DNA of 64,000 nucleotides from an uncultured Gammaproteobacteria bacterium. Its GTDB lineage: Bacteria > Pseudomonadota > Gammaproteobacteria > Arenicellales > Poriferihabitantaceae. The notes beneath the pieces were generated by a model that made no database searches, had not been told where the DNA came from, and worked only from the letters and a program-made list of their open reading frames with translations. Location of the stretch: positions 1 to 64,000 of the forward strand of contig CALKKV010000018.1 in assembly GCA_937992195.1 (NCBI GenBank), written 5' to 3'. This document shows positions 16,844 through 24,052 of this stretch, one piece after another (position 1 is the stretch's first letter; every line of letters starts with the position of its first letter). A program made the translations under genes and the position numbers.

Positions 16844-17781
16844 TGAGTTCGACCTGCCCAGGTTCTCTCCTGGTTACTGGGAGCAGTGGTTTTGTCGGGA
16901 ATGCAGTGACAAGAATAGCCAGTTCTCAAGGATACGAAGTTACAGGCTTGTCGCGATCGATCCCGAAAAATCAACAGATTGTCGACGGAGTTGATTACGT
17001 TGCAGCAGATATTACAGACTCCGATTCCCTTTCGAAGCAGCTTAAGGATAAAAAATTCGAATACGTTATTCATTGCGCCGGAGAGGTGAGCCACGCTCTC
17101 TATCATCAAGGGGGGAGTTTTCAATTTGATCACCATTTTTTTGGAATGAAGAATGTAATCGATGCAACTTTTCACAGTAATTTGAAAGGATTTATCCAAA
17201 TTGGTAGCAGTGATGAATACGGTGATTCTCCCTCTCCGCAAAATGAAGCGATGCGAGAACAGGCGATCTCCCCATATTCCTGCGCCAAGGCTGCTGCAAG
17301 CCATATGATAGAGATGTTGCACCGAACAGAACAGTTTCCCGGTATAGTAGCTAGATTGTTCCTCGTTTACGGGCCTGGGCAGAGCGAGGAAAGATTCGTT
17401 CCACAAGTAATACTTGGGTGTCTTTCTGGGGAAAGATTCCCTGTTTCTATCGGCAAACAGCTTCGTGATTTTTGTTACATTGACGACGCAGTGGAGGCTA
17501 TATTGATGTTGCTTTCAGCAAAACATCTTCATGGGCAAAGCGTGAATGTTGCTTCTGGCGTAGGCGTGTCGATCCGTCAGGTAATTGAGATGATCCATCA
17601 TCAAATAAAGAAAGGTGAACCGGATTTTGGTGGTCGGCCTTTTCGTGTTGGAGAGAATATGGCACTGTTTGCGGATATTGGGAAAATTACCAGTCAAACA
17701 AATTGGCATCCCACGACTGATCTAGAAGAGGGCCTACACCAGACTATAGACTGGTATTGTCAGAAGCAAAAATCACTATAG
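16840..17781 (+). CDS. NAD-dependent epimerase/dehydratase (extended SDR)
   Basis: A 313-residue nucleotide-sugar SDR, probably the reductase or epimerase that finishes the CDP-sugar. It carries the NAD motif VTGSSGFVGNA near residue 12, CAGEVSH after strand 4, IGSSDEYGDS, the catalytic YSCAK and a substrate-region RLFLVYGPGQ, all standard for the GDP/CDP-4-keto-6-deoxysugar reductase/epimerase group. The start is the ATG at 16840 inside the ATGA overlap with the cytidylyltransferase; the open frame extends upstream to 16813 but inside the preceding gene. Exact reaction (C4 reduction, C3/C5 epimerisation) is not decidable from sequence. Confidence 0.87.
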   Translation: MMSSTCPGSLLVTGSSGFVGNAVTRIASSQGYEVTGLSRSIPKNQQIVDGVDYVAADITDSDSLSKQLKDKKFEYVIHCAGEVSHALYHQGGSFQFDHHFFGMKNVIDATFHSNLKGFIQIGSSDEYGDSPSPQNEAMREQAISPYSCAKAAASHMIEMLHRTEQFPGIVARLFLVYGPGQSEERFVPQVILGCLSGERFPVSIGKQLRDFCYIDDAVEAILMLLSAKHLHGQSVNVASGVGVSIRQVIEMIHHQIKKGEPDFGGRPFRVGENMALFADIGKITSQTNWHPTTDLEEGLHQTIDWYCQKQKSL

Positions 17782-18084
17782 ACAACAAAATACTAGAAAT
17801 ATAGATGCTGCTGTTTACGAAATATGTGATGTCAAGGATATTCTCAAAGAGCTAAATCCATACAAGGTCTATTTCATATTGAGATCTCCTTTTGGGTAGA
17901 TTAATAAGAAATCTCATCGTTGTCATGGCGTTAATATTCGGGGATAGGTCAGTCTCAACCGGTTTCAGTCACGAAATTAGAACGTTATAGCCGCGCGCTA
18001 TCTAGTTATGTCAGCAATTTGGCACAAATCAGTCACAGAGAAACTGAACTGATATCGAGAGTTTTGTGAAACTTATAGATTAAA
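17782..18084. other. Intergenic region between polysaccharide locus and tRNA-Met
   Basis: A 303-base gap with no supported gene. One frame is open from the end of the epimerase gene to a TAG ending near 17902 and encodes about 40 protein-like residues, but it has no start codon and matches nothing I recognise, so it may be a degenerate remnant or chance. No terminator hairpin with a T-run was found. Confidence 0.4.
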
Positions 18085-18161
18085 TGGTGGCTACGCCCTG
18101 ATTCGAACAGGGGACCCCATCATTATGAGTGATGTGCTCTAACCAGCTGAGCTACGTAGCC
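18085..18161 (-). tRNA. tRNA-Met (CAT, elongator)
   Basis: The reverse strand folds into a complete cloverleaf of 77 bases with encoded CCA. The acceptor stem is GGCTACG/CGTAGCC, the D arm contains GCTCAGCTGGTTAGAGC, the anticodon stem-loop is CATCA-CTCATAA-TGATG with anticodon CAT, and the T arm is CCCTG-TTCGAAT-CAGGG. The sequence is close to the elongator tRNA-Met of Enterobacteria rather than an initiator (first base pair G-C). The 3' end points at the polysaccharide locus. Confidence 0.97.
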
Positions 18162-18250
18162 TTTGGGAAGGGCGCGGAGAGTACCTGAAACGCCGTGGTG
18201 AATCAAGATTTAGGCCTTGTTTGGTCCCGCTTTATCCGGTGTTTTTGGTG

Positions 18251-19594
18251 TTAGTCTGTGGGAGTTTGATTTGGTTTTGCAAACTGCTTGAGTCTTTGCA
18301 GTGCAATCTCTCGCTGAGACGGAATACGTAGGTTAAACAAGTCCAGGGTAGGCGCCCCAGATGGCGTTTTCTGGATAGCAGTAGATTCCTCCAAATTTGC
18401 GTCGATGCTGTCCAGAATAGCTTGCATCGCAGCCCGTGACTCGACTGATTCAACAGACTCGACGGCTGTCTCTTGTGATTGCGCCAGTTTCTGCAAGGGT
18501 TCAACCACTTCTTGTTTGATAATTCCAGAAGCGCCACCTTCTTGGCGTGTTATTTGGTCAGCTTGTACGACGATTCCTGGTTCTTCGACGACAGCGCTAT
18601 CAGTTGGTGTCGTTGAGACAGATTCTGGTTTCGTTACCGATGCGATGGTGTTATCGGCTGGCGGTATGTCAGCGATTTGTTGTTGAATGTTATCTTGAAA
18701 CAAAGTAATTGGTACAAGTAGAAGCAGCGCGCATACAACCAAAGCCTTCATTGCAAACAAAGCAGAGATATGACCGAGTGTCTTGAACTTACCCGAGCGA
18801 GCGCCTCTTAACATTCTTGAAGAGATCGACTGATAGTCGTGGTCATGCGCTATTTGCGTGCCGCCTTCCAGCAGTTTCATCACTTTTCCAGGGTTGCCTT
18901 CGCTCAATTTAACGAGCGTTGGCAAGGCGGCTTCTTGAAGTGGAAACTCTAGCTCAGGGTTGCTTAGAGTAAGGCTGTCCACAAGCCCGGGTATTTCTTC
19001 AGGTGTAAATCCCTCGATTTTGTGATTTCTGCGAATCAGGCGATGTATGCCCCATCGATAGGATGAATCAAGGAAAGAGTTTAGTTCCGGTTTTCCACAT
19101 AACAGCACGCTAACCAAGGGGCCGGATTTATCCTTCATATTCACCAACGCCTTCAACATTTCGGCGCCGCTGTAATGTAATTCCTGGACATTATCGAGCA
19201 TCAATAAAAGACGCTTTCCCTTCGAGCGAATTGTGCCGAGCTTGAGAAAATAGCGCAGAGCGCGCGCTTCCGGTGGCAAGTCCATCGGTACCTTCACACC
19301 CAGCGTATGGCCCAGTAAGTCGGAAAGGTTATCGACATCAAGCCTGCGGAAGGAGTGGAGGATAACCACAACGTCATCCGGGGCATTATGCTTTACATAG
19401 CGCAATGCAGTTGTTTTTCCAATGCCTTCTTCTCCGGTAAGCAGAAATATTCCGTTATCACCCTCGATCATATGCTGTAAGAAACGATCGGTTGCCTGAA
19501 AGCCTTCAGACAGGAAAAGATTTCGGAAATCTTCCGATCCATATGCAACGGTAGTCGAGGAGACGAGTTCAGGGACTAATGCGTTTTGATACAA
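18251..19594 (-). CDS. ExeA-like AAA ATPase with one transmembrane helix
   Basis: A 447-residue protein with an N-terminal AAA_22/ExeA-type ATPase domain: Walker A GEEGIGKTT (54-62), Walker B LLLMLDNVQ (about 129-137), a sensor-like LLCGKPELN (about 164-172), and the C-terminal helical part of the fold to about residue 250. One transmembrane helix lies at about 276-299. The remaining 148 residues would be periplasmic, and are acidic and Ser/Thr/Val-rich with a VESVES repeat. Family members (ExeA, MshM, DamX-neighbour ATPases) couple ATP hydrolysis to assembly of envelope machines. The usual ExeA peptidoglycan-binding domain is missing from the tail. It is divergent from the BON-OmpA gene at 19997 across 402 bases. 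Confidence 0.8.
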   Translation of the reverse strand: MYQNALVPELVSSTTVAYGSEDFRNLFLSEGFQATDRFLQHMIEGDNGIFLLTGEEGIGKTTALRYVKHNAPDDVVVILHSFRRLDVDNLSDLLGHTLGVKVPMDLPPEARALRYFLKLGTIRSKGKRLLLMLDNVQELHYSGAEMLKALVNMKDKSGPLVSVLLCGKPELNSFLDSSYRWGIHRLIRRNHKIEGFTPEEIPGLVDSLTLSNPELEFPLQEAALPTLVKLSEGNPGKVMKLLEGGTQIAHDHDYQSISSRMLRGARSGKFKTLGHISALFAMKALVVCALLLLVPITLFQDNIQQQIADIPPADNTIASVTKPESVSTTPTDSAVVEEPGIVVQADQITRQEGGASGIIKQEVVEPLQKLAQSQETAVESVESVESRAAMQAILDSIDANLEESTAIQKTPSGAPTLDLFNLRIPSQREIALQRLKQFAKPNQTPTD

Positions 19595-19996
19595 GGGGCG
19601 ATTTAGGTCGATTGGTTGCTCAATATTGCGAATATTTTATTTCTAACGCGAAGATGCATCGAAATGCCGCACAAAAAGGGCATGCTTACCATGAAACCCG
19701 CAGAGTAGAAACGATGTTTGAAGCATAATATAAGAAGCGGGCTAACCGTAAGATGAAAATCAAGATTTTTCACCAAGAGTTTTCAGTTTTTCTGACGAAT
19801 GGCTAGTAAATTGGCATAAAAGGCGTGCAGTATTTACAATGCTCGGACAAATTTGGTCAGCCGATGAATACCTCCCTGATGCGGGGTATTCGGTTGATGG
19901 GTAAAACCAATCGCTGGCTTTGTTGGGGTGGGGTGGTTTGGGTAACGTGCTCTAATTCACCGGATACGTAGGTCTGTTGTGATTTCGAGATTTTAA
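19595..19996. promoter_or_regulatory. Divergent intergenic region with a GC-rich hairpin and a G-run tract
   Basis: This 402-base gap separates two divergent envelope genes. It contains a strong inverted repeat at 19866-19891 (GAATACC and GGTATTC arms with additional C-G pairs, no T-run, so not a typical terminator) and a G-rich tract from 19925 to 19942 with runs of four, four, two and three G. No gene was recognised. Promoters are presumably here but no hexamer pair is convincing. Confidence 0.45.
19866..19891. repeat. Inverted repeat upstream of the BON-OmpA gene
   Basis: Arms GAATACC (19866-19872) and GGTATTC (19885-19891) pair perfectly and can be lengthened by C-G pairs after a one-base bulge. 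It lies 105 bases before the ATG at 19997. It could be a transcript hairpin in the 5' leader or a protein operator; no T-run follows. Confidence 0.5.
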
Positions 19997-22519
19997 ATGA
20001 AAAAGAAAGGTACGTTGTTTGTTGGCCTGATTGCAATGATTCTGCTGCTCATCGTGATTTTGCTGTTTAACTGGCAGAGAGTCGAGAAAGAAAGAGAAGT
20101 CGAAATTGGTGTGGTCGAGATACTCAACAGCGAAAATTATACTGGGCTAGAAGTAAACACGGCGGGTCTAGGGGGAACAGTGAGTTTGGCTGGCACGATG
20201 CGATCTCAGGAAAGTGTTAATCATGTGGTTTCTTTAATCAAAAAACTTGACGGTGTCAGTAGTGTCGATACGCATGAGATCGTTCTCAAGCCTCTTCTGC
20301 CTGCAACATTCTCTCTTCGCGCGAATAATCAAGCCATAACGTTACTTGGAACCACCTCTTCTGAGTCAGCAGCAAGTCAATTTAAGACAAGAATAGAAGA
20401 GCTGATGGGCATGTCTGTAGATCATGGAATATCATTTGATTCCGAGGTGGAAGCACCTGAATGGCTGGACGCTTTGGCCGCCGTGTTACCAGCCTTGTTT
20501 AAGGTTGAAGCTTTAAAGGTTGACGTCCAAAATAAAGTCTTACAAGTCTCCGGTATCAGCAGAGATGAAGCAGAGTATCAGGCGATTGTTCGGGGCATAC
20601 AGAGTTTCGAAGGGATTGATACGGTCGATACCAGCGGTTTGATCCTGACGTTGCGCGAGCCTGCGTGGTTTTCATTCGGTGAAGGTGAGCTAACCGGAAT
20701 ATTTGCAAGTAAAGCTGAAGCTGCGCGACTTGAAGATACTCTCTCGAATTTGATGACTGTTGAAGTGAATCAAAATTTGCAGGTGGACGAGACCGTTGCG
20801 GAAGCAAAGTGGCTTGAAGATCTTGAACGGTTAGATGTGAGTGCGCAGGCATTGGAAAACGCCATTGTCAGCTATCGCGATGATGTGATGCACGTTTCCG
20901 GTGTGATCAGAACGCAAGAAGTATTTGATAACCTTGCGAGTAAAGCACCGGATCTTGTTCATGTAAAACAACTCAATCTGTCGAAGCTTTTACTGCGACC
21001 GCTTCAGCCGCCCTGGATACAGCTAGATGTTAACGCAGACAAGCTAGTATTAGCAGGTAGAGTAAGAGAAACTGCTGTTGCAGATGCGCTGATTCAGAGC
21101 GTTATGGAATCAAGCCGGACCGAGTTCAGCGGAACCGTTGAGAACCAACTGCGTGCCAGCAAAGATTTTTTGGCGGCCAAATGGTCGTCAGAGATTCAAC
21201 GGCTTATTCCAGGAATTGTGCAAACTGAAAAGGGGAGCCTTGGTTTAAGAGATGGGGTACTCTCGATATCTGGCGTTGTAAGAGATGTAGAAATATTTGA
21301 TCAGATAAAAACTTTCTCCTCTTCATTTGGCCAAGCTGATCAGATTGAGATAGCCCAGTTAAATTTCAGGCCTTGGAAAACTCCAAAGTTTGCAGTGAGT
21401 ACTTTTGGGACTAAGGCGGTTGTTTCGGGACGGGTTGGCGAAGAAAAAGCCGCCAAGCTGTTGGCAGAAGCGACGGGATTGGTATTCGGTGACGATAGCT
21501 CGACTCAGGTACTGGTAGATCCAGATGTTATCGAAGCTCTCTGGTTGAATAGCGTTATACAGATGATGCCGGCGATGACCGGTTTAGAGAATGCATCGTT
21601 AACTGCAACCAGTGAAGGTATAGAGTTAGGTGGAATTGCCCGCACAGAGGAGTCTTATGAGTTGGTGACGAAAGCACTGAAAGAGGTCAGTGCTCAGGGC
21701 GTGAATAATCTTGTTACATTGCAACCATGGCTGCAGCCAACTTTGGAGCTAATCTCAGATGGTAAGGTTTTGCAGTCGGCAGGGGCGTTGCCAAGTGAAA
21801 TTGCAGTAGAGCAGCTCAATGCACAACTTGAAAGGCTTGCTGAAGCAAAAAACCTAACGCATAAGTCGACCGTTGATGTTTCTCCTAATATTGAAACGAC
21901 GGACTGGTTGCCGCTGGTAACACAAGCGATATCCGGCCTCTCTGTACTCGAATTACCTGGAATGCAGGTGTCAGATGGCATCATGACAGTAATGGGACGA
22001 ACCTCGGACCAGGCTCTGGCAGACTCTATCGTTTCAGACATCTCTGAAGCAATCGAGGGATTACGTATTGAGTCGGAAGTTGCTTACATACCTCCTTTGG
22101 AAGTGCAATCGGGAGCTGGCGACGCTATAGTTGAAGAAGTAGTTACCAAAGAGGCAATTGATCAATGTGAGCAACGACTCGACGCGCAAATGGAAGGAAA
22201 GCGCATTGAGTTTGCGTCTTCCAGTGCGCTGATAAGTGAAAATAGTTCCCCGATTCTTTTGTCATTGTTACAAGAGCTAAAAGATTGCCCGGAGGTATTG
22301 ATCGAAGTCTCTGGCCACACAGACAGTAGCGGCAACAACGCTTCTAACCTGGTGTTGAGTGAGCAACGGGCGCAAGCCGTAGTGGACTATCTGGTTTCTG
22401 CGGGCGTTCCAGAATCTCGATTGCAAGCGCGTGGGTATGGTAGTGATCAACCCGTTGCGGGCAATGAAACCATAGAAGGTCGAGCTGAGAATCGACGTAT
22501 TGAGTTCAACATAAAATAA
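19997..22519 (+). CDS. Inner-membrane-anchored protein with five BON-like repeats and a C-terminal OmpA domain
   Basis: An 840-residue protein with a single N-terminal transmembrane helix (about 6-24) and a large periplasmic part. Five repeat units of about 117-124 residues cover roughly 100-217, 218-333, 334-457, 458-574 and 575-695; each has a P-x-[FW] opening strand, a G-T/R turn, a W-L helix midway and a closing BON-like VSG-x-x-R strand-turn. The end (about 736-840) is an OmpA-like peptidoglycan-binding domain with VSGHTDSSGN, NLVLSEQRAQAV and RAENRRIEF, carrying the Asp and Arg that hold diaminopimelate. BON domains usually bind phospholipid or other envelope parts, so the protein may bridge inner membrane and cell wall. 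It is followed 14 bases later by the HHH protein, with a good AGGAGG site. Confidence 0.82.
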   Translation: MKKKGTLFVGLIAMILLLIVILLFNWQRVEKEREVEIGVVEILNSENYTGLEVNTAGLGGTVSLAGTMRSQESVNHVVSLIKKLDGVSSVDTHEIVLKPLLPATFSLRANNQAITLLGTTSSESAASQFKTRIEELMGMSVDHGISFDSEVEAPEWLDALAAVLPALFKVEALKVDVQNKVLQVSGISRDEAEYQAIVRGIQSFEGIDTVDTSGLILTLREPAWFSFGEGELTGIFASKAEAARLEDTLSNLMTVEVNQNLQVDETVAEAKWLEDLERLDVSAQALENAIVSYRDDVMHVSGVIRTQEVFDNLASKAPDLVHVKQLNLSKLLLRPLQPPWIQLDVNADKLVLAGRVRETAVADALIQSVMESSRTEFSGTVENQLRASKDFLAAKWSSEIQRLIPGIVQTEKGSLGLRDGVLSISGVVRDVEIFDQIKTFSSSFGQADQIEIAQLNFRPWKTPKFAVSTFGTKAVVSGRVGEEKAAKLLAEATGLVFGDDSSTQVLVDPDVIEALWLNSVIQMMPAMTGLENASLTATSEGIELGGIARTEESYELVTKALKEVSAQGVNNLVTLQPWLQPTLELISDGKVLQSAGALPSEIAVEQLNAQLERLAEAKNLTHKSTVDVSPNIETTDWLPLVTQAISGLSVLELPGMQVSDGIMTVMGRTSDQALADSIVSDISEAIEGLRIESEVAYIPPLEVQSGAGDAIVEEVVTKEAIDQCEQRLDAQMEGKRIEFASSSALISENSSPILLSLLQELKDCPEVLIEVSGHTDSSGNNASNLVLSEQRAQAVVDYLVSAGVPESRLQARGYGSDQPVAGNETIEGRAENRRIEFNIK

Positions 22520-22533
22520 GGAGGAAGCTGGAA

Positions 22534-23169
22534 ATGTGGTATCTGTTTATTCAAACCTGGCTGTGGATTTTGGGGGCTGGATTATTTGGCTTGTTCATTG
22601 GCTGGTTGATCTGGAGAAGAAAAAACACACCAGAGAGCTCGAATTTAGAAGAGCTAGAGCGCGAACTCAGAGAATGTCGCAGTAATTATGCAAAGCTAGA
22701 AGCCATTTCCAAAGCGAGAGAGGAGAACAAGGAATTGAGCGCTCGAACTGCCATTGAGGTACCGCGCGAGCAGGCTACTCAAGCTACTCAAGCTGCTCAG
22801 GCGGACCTGATTCCGGCACAGCTAGCCGATGATCCAGTTGACGAAACAAAAAATACGCAACATAAGCGGAATGGAGAAGAGACACTAATAGATGGCAATT
22901 GGAAGCCGGTGGCGTTGTCGAGTCCTGACGGTGAAGCGGATGATTTGAAGCGTGTGAAAGGAATTGGCCCAGTGATCGAAAGAAAATTGAATGCGCTGGG
23001 TATTTATCACTTTAGCCAGGTTGGTGCGTTTACCGAAGAGAATATCCGGTGGGTCAATCATCATATTGCATTCCCTGGCCGTATTCAGCGCGAGGACTGG
23101 GTTGCTCAGGCGAAGAAGCTGGCGCAAGGAGAGGGAACTGACTTCTCCGATCGTTATGATAATAACTAA
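22534..23169 (+). CDS. Membrane-anchored helix-hairpin-helix protein
   Basis: A 211-residue protein with an N-terminal transmembrane helix (about 8-27), a coiled-coil-like charged stretch (38-72), an Ala/Gln/Thr linker, and a C-terminal helix-hairpin-helix domain (136-198) with KGIGPVIERKLNALGI. Databases usually label such domains as predicted 5' DNA nuclease or flap-endonuclease-like, but no catalytic acidic cluster is visible, so nucleic-acid or protein binding is the safer reading. The domain is closely similar over about 63 residues to the C-terminal extension of the L21 protein at 45709. The gene follows the BON-OmpA gene in an apparent operon, and its stop overlaps that of the convergent gene at 23166 by four bases. 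Confidence 0.75.
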   Translation: MWYLFIQTWLWILGAGLFGLFIGWLIWRRKNTPESSNLEELERELRECRSNYAKLEAISKAREENKELSARTAIEVPREQATQATQAAQADLIPAQLADDPVDETKNTQHKRNGEETLIDGNWKPVALSSPDGEADDLKRVKGIGPVIERKLNALGIYHFSQVGAFTEENIRWVNHHIAFPGRIQREDWVAQAKKLAQGEGTDFSDRYDNN

Positions 23170-23447
23170 CCTTCGGAAATGGCGCCGATTGTTTTTCTAC
23201 GCATGCATCCAATTGCAATCATCATGACAATGCCTGCTAGCAATCCGATAACAAAATAACTCATTGTGTTATTGGGGATGTAGATAAACAGGTATTGTAG
23301 TGAGAAACTGACAACAATCCCGCCCAGCATGCCGGTAAGACAATTCCCCACAACACCCATGCTGATTTTCTTCCAGATCAGACATGTCAGATTTGCGCCG
23401 ATAATACCGGCGCCCATCAGTGTGAGATAGGGAAGTAGAACTTCCAT
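23166..23447 (-). CDS. Small hydrophobic membrane protein next to sarcosine oxidase
   Basis: A 93-residue protein with three predicted transmembrane helices (about 3-24, 32-56 and 62-82) and a short basic tail (CMRRK). Glycine-rich helix faces resemble small transglycosylase-associated/GlsB-type membrane proteins, but I do not recognise it with certainty. It is the last gene of the sarcosine oxidase transcript, 23 bases after soxG, which suggests a linked role such as anchoring or transport, or mere co-transcription. Start is ATG at 23447. Confidence 0.6.
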   Translation of the reverse strand: MEVLLPYLTLMGAGIIGANLTCLIWKKISMGVVGNCLTGMLGGIVVSFSLQYLFIYIPNNTMSYFVIGLLAGIVMMIAIGCMRRKTIGAISEG

Positions 23448-23470
23448 TTAAATTTGTATTGCCGACCGGT

Positions 23471-24052
23471 TCATAGTGCGTCCATGGCGCTGACAAGATA
23501 GTCCCATAGGTATTCTGCGTAAGTCCACCTAACCTGAATATGCCATGTGGTTTCATCAGCTTGTCGGTCAAGCAGAATGCTGGCATGACCAAATCGGGTT
23601 TGGGTGATTGAGCCGGCAGGAAATACTGAAGGGTGCAGGTCTTGCGGGCAGCCGCGGTTGATGAGCGCCTCAGACTGCGGCCCCGAAAGCTGCAATACCG
23701 TGTAGTAGTCCGAAACATCGGTAACCGCATGGTGCAATGTGCCAAGATGTTGTCGAATCTTTTCGGAAATTGTCGACACTTGATCGATATCACATACTAG
23801 CAACCATTCATCCGGGCCCATCCAATATACCGTGACGTTGTCATTCGATACTTTGGTGTTTGGAATCACCGGAGGGGTTATCGAAATCGCTTTTTCCAAT
23901 GCTGAAAAGATCTCTGCATTCGCACTGTCACCGCGAATATTAATTTTGCCGCTTAGAGGCAGCTCCTGCAAAGTGTGTTCACCCGTGACAGGTTTTCGAT
24001 CGTAGCATGCAGAAGTGAGTTCGATATTTGCTTGTGTGTTTACGCTATTCAT
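23471..24052 (-). CDS. soxG: Sarcosine oxidase gamma subunit
   Basis: The small 193-residue subunit of heterotetrameric sarcosine oxidase, built on the same fold as the aminomethyltransferase-like C-terminal domain of the alpha subunit. Recognised by its position in the BDAG order, by YWMGPDEWLLV and by the VTDVSDYYTVLQLSGPQSEALINRGCPQDL stretch split over the family core. Its ATG overlaps the stop of soxA by four bases. It contributes to the tetrahydrofolate-side structure of the enzyme and has no catalytic motif of its own. Confidence 0.9.
   Translation of the reverse strand: MNSVNTQANIELTSACYDRKPVTGEHTLQELPLSGKINIRGDSANAEIFSALEKAISITPPVIPNTKVSNDNVTVYWMGPDEWLLVCDIDQVSTISEKIRQHLGTLHHAVTDVSDYYTVLQLSGPQSEALINRGCPQDLHPSVFPAGSITQTRFGHASILLDRQADETTWHIQVRWTYAEYLWDYLVSAMDAL

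Noticed and set aside
17782..17902. An open stretch after the epimerase encoding about 40 protein-like residues.
   Set aside because: It has no start codon, no Shine-Dalgarno and no recognised family, so it is not called as a gene.
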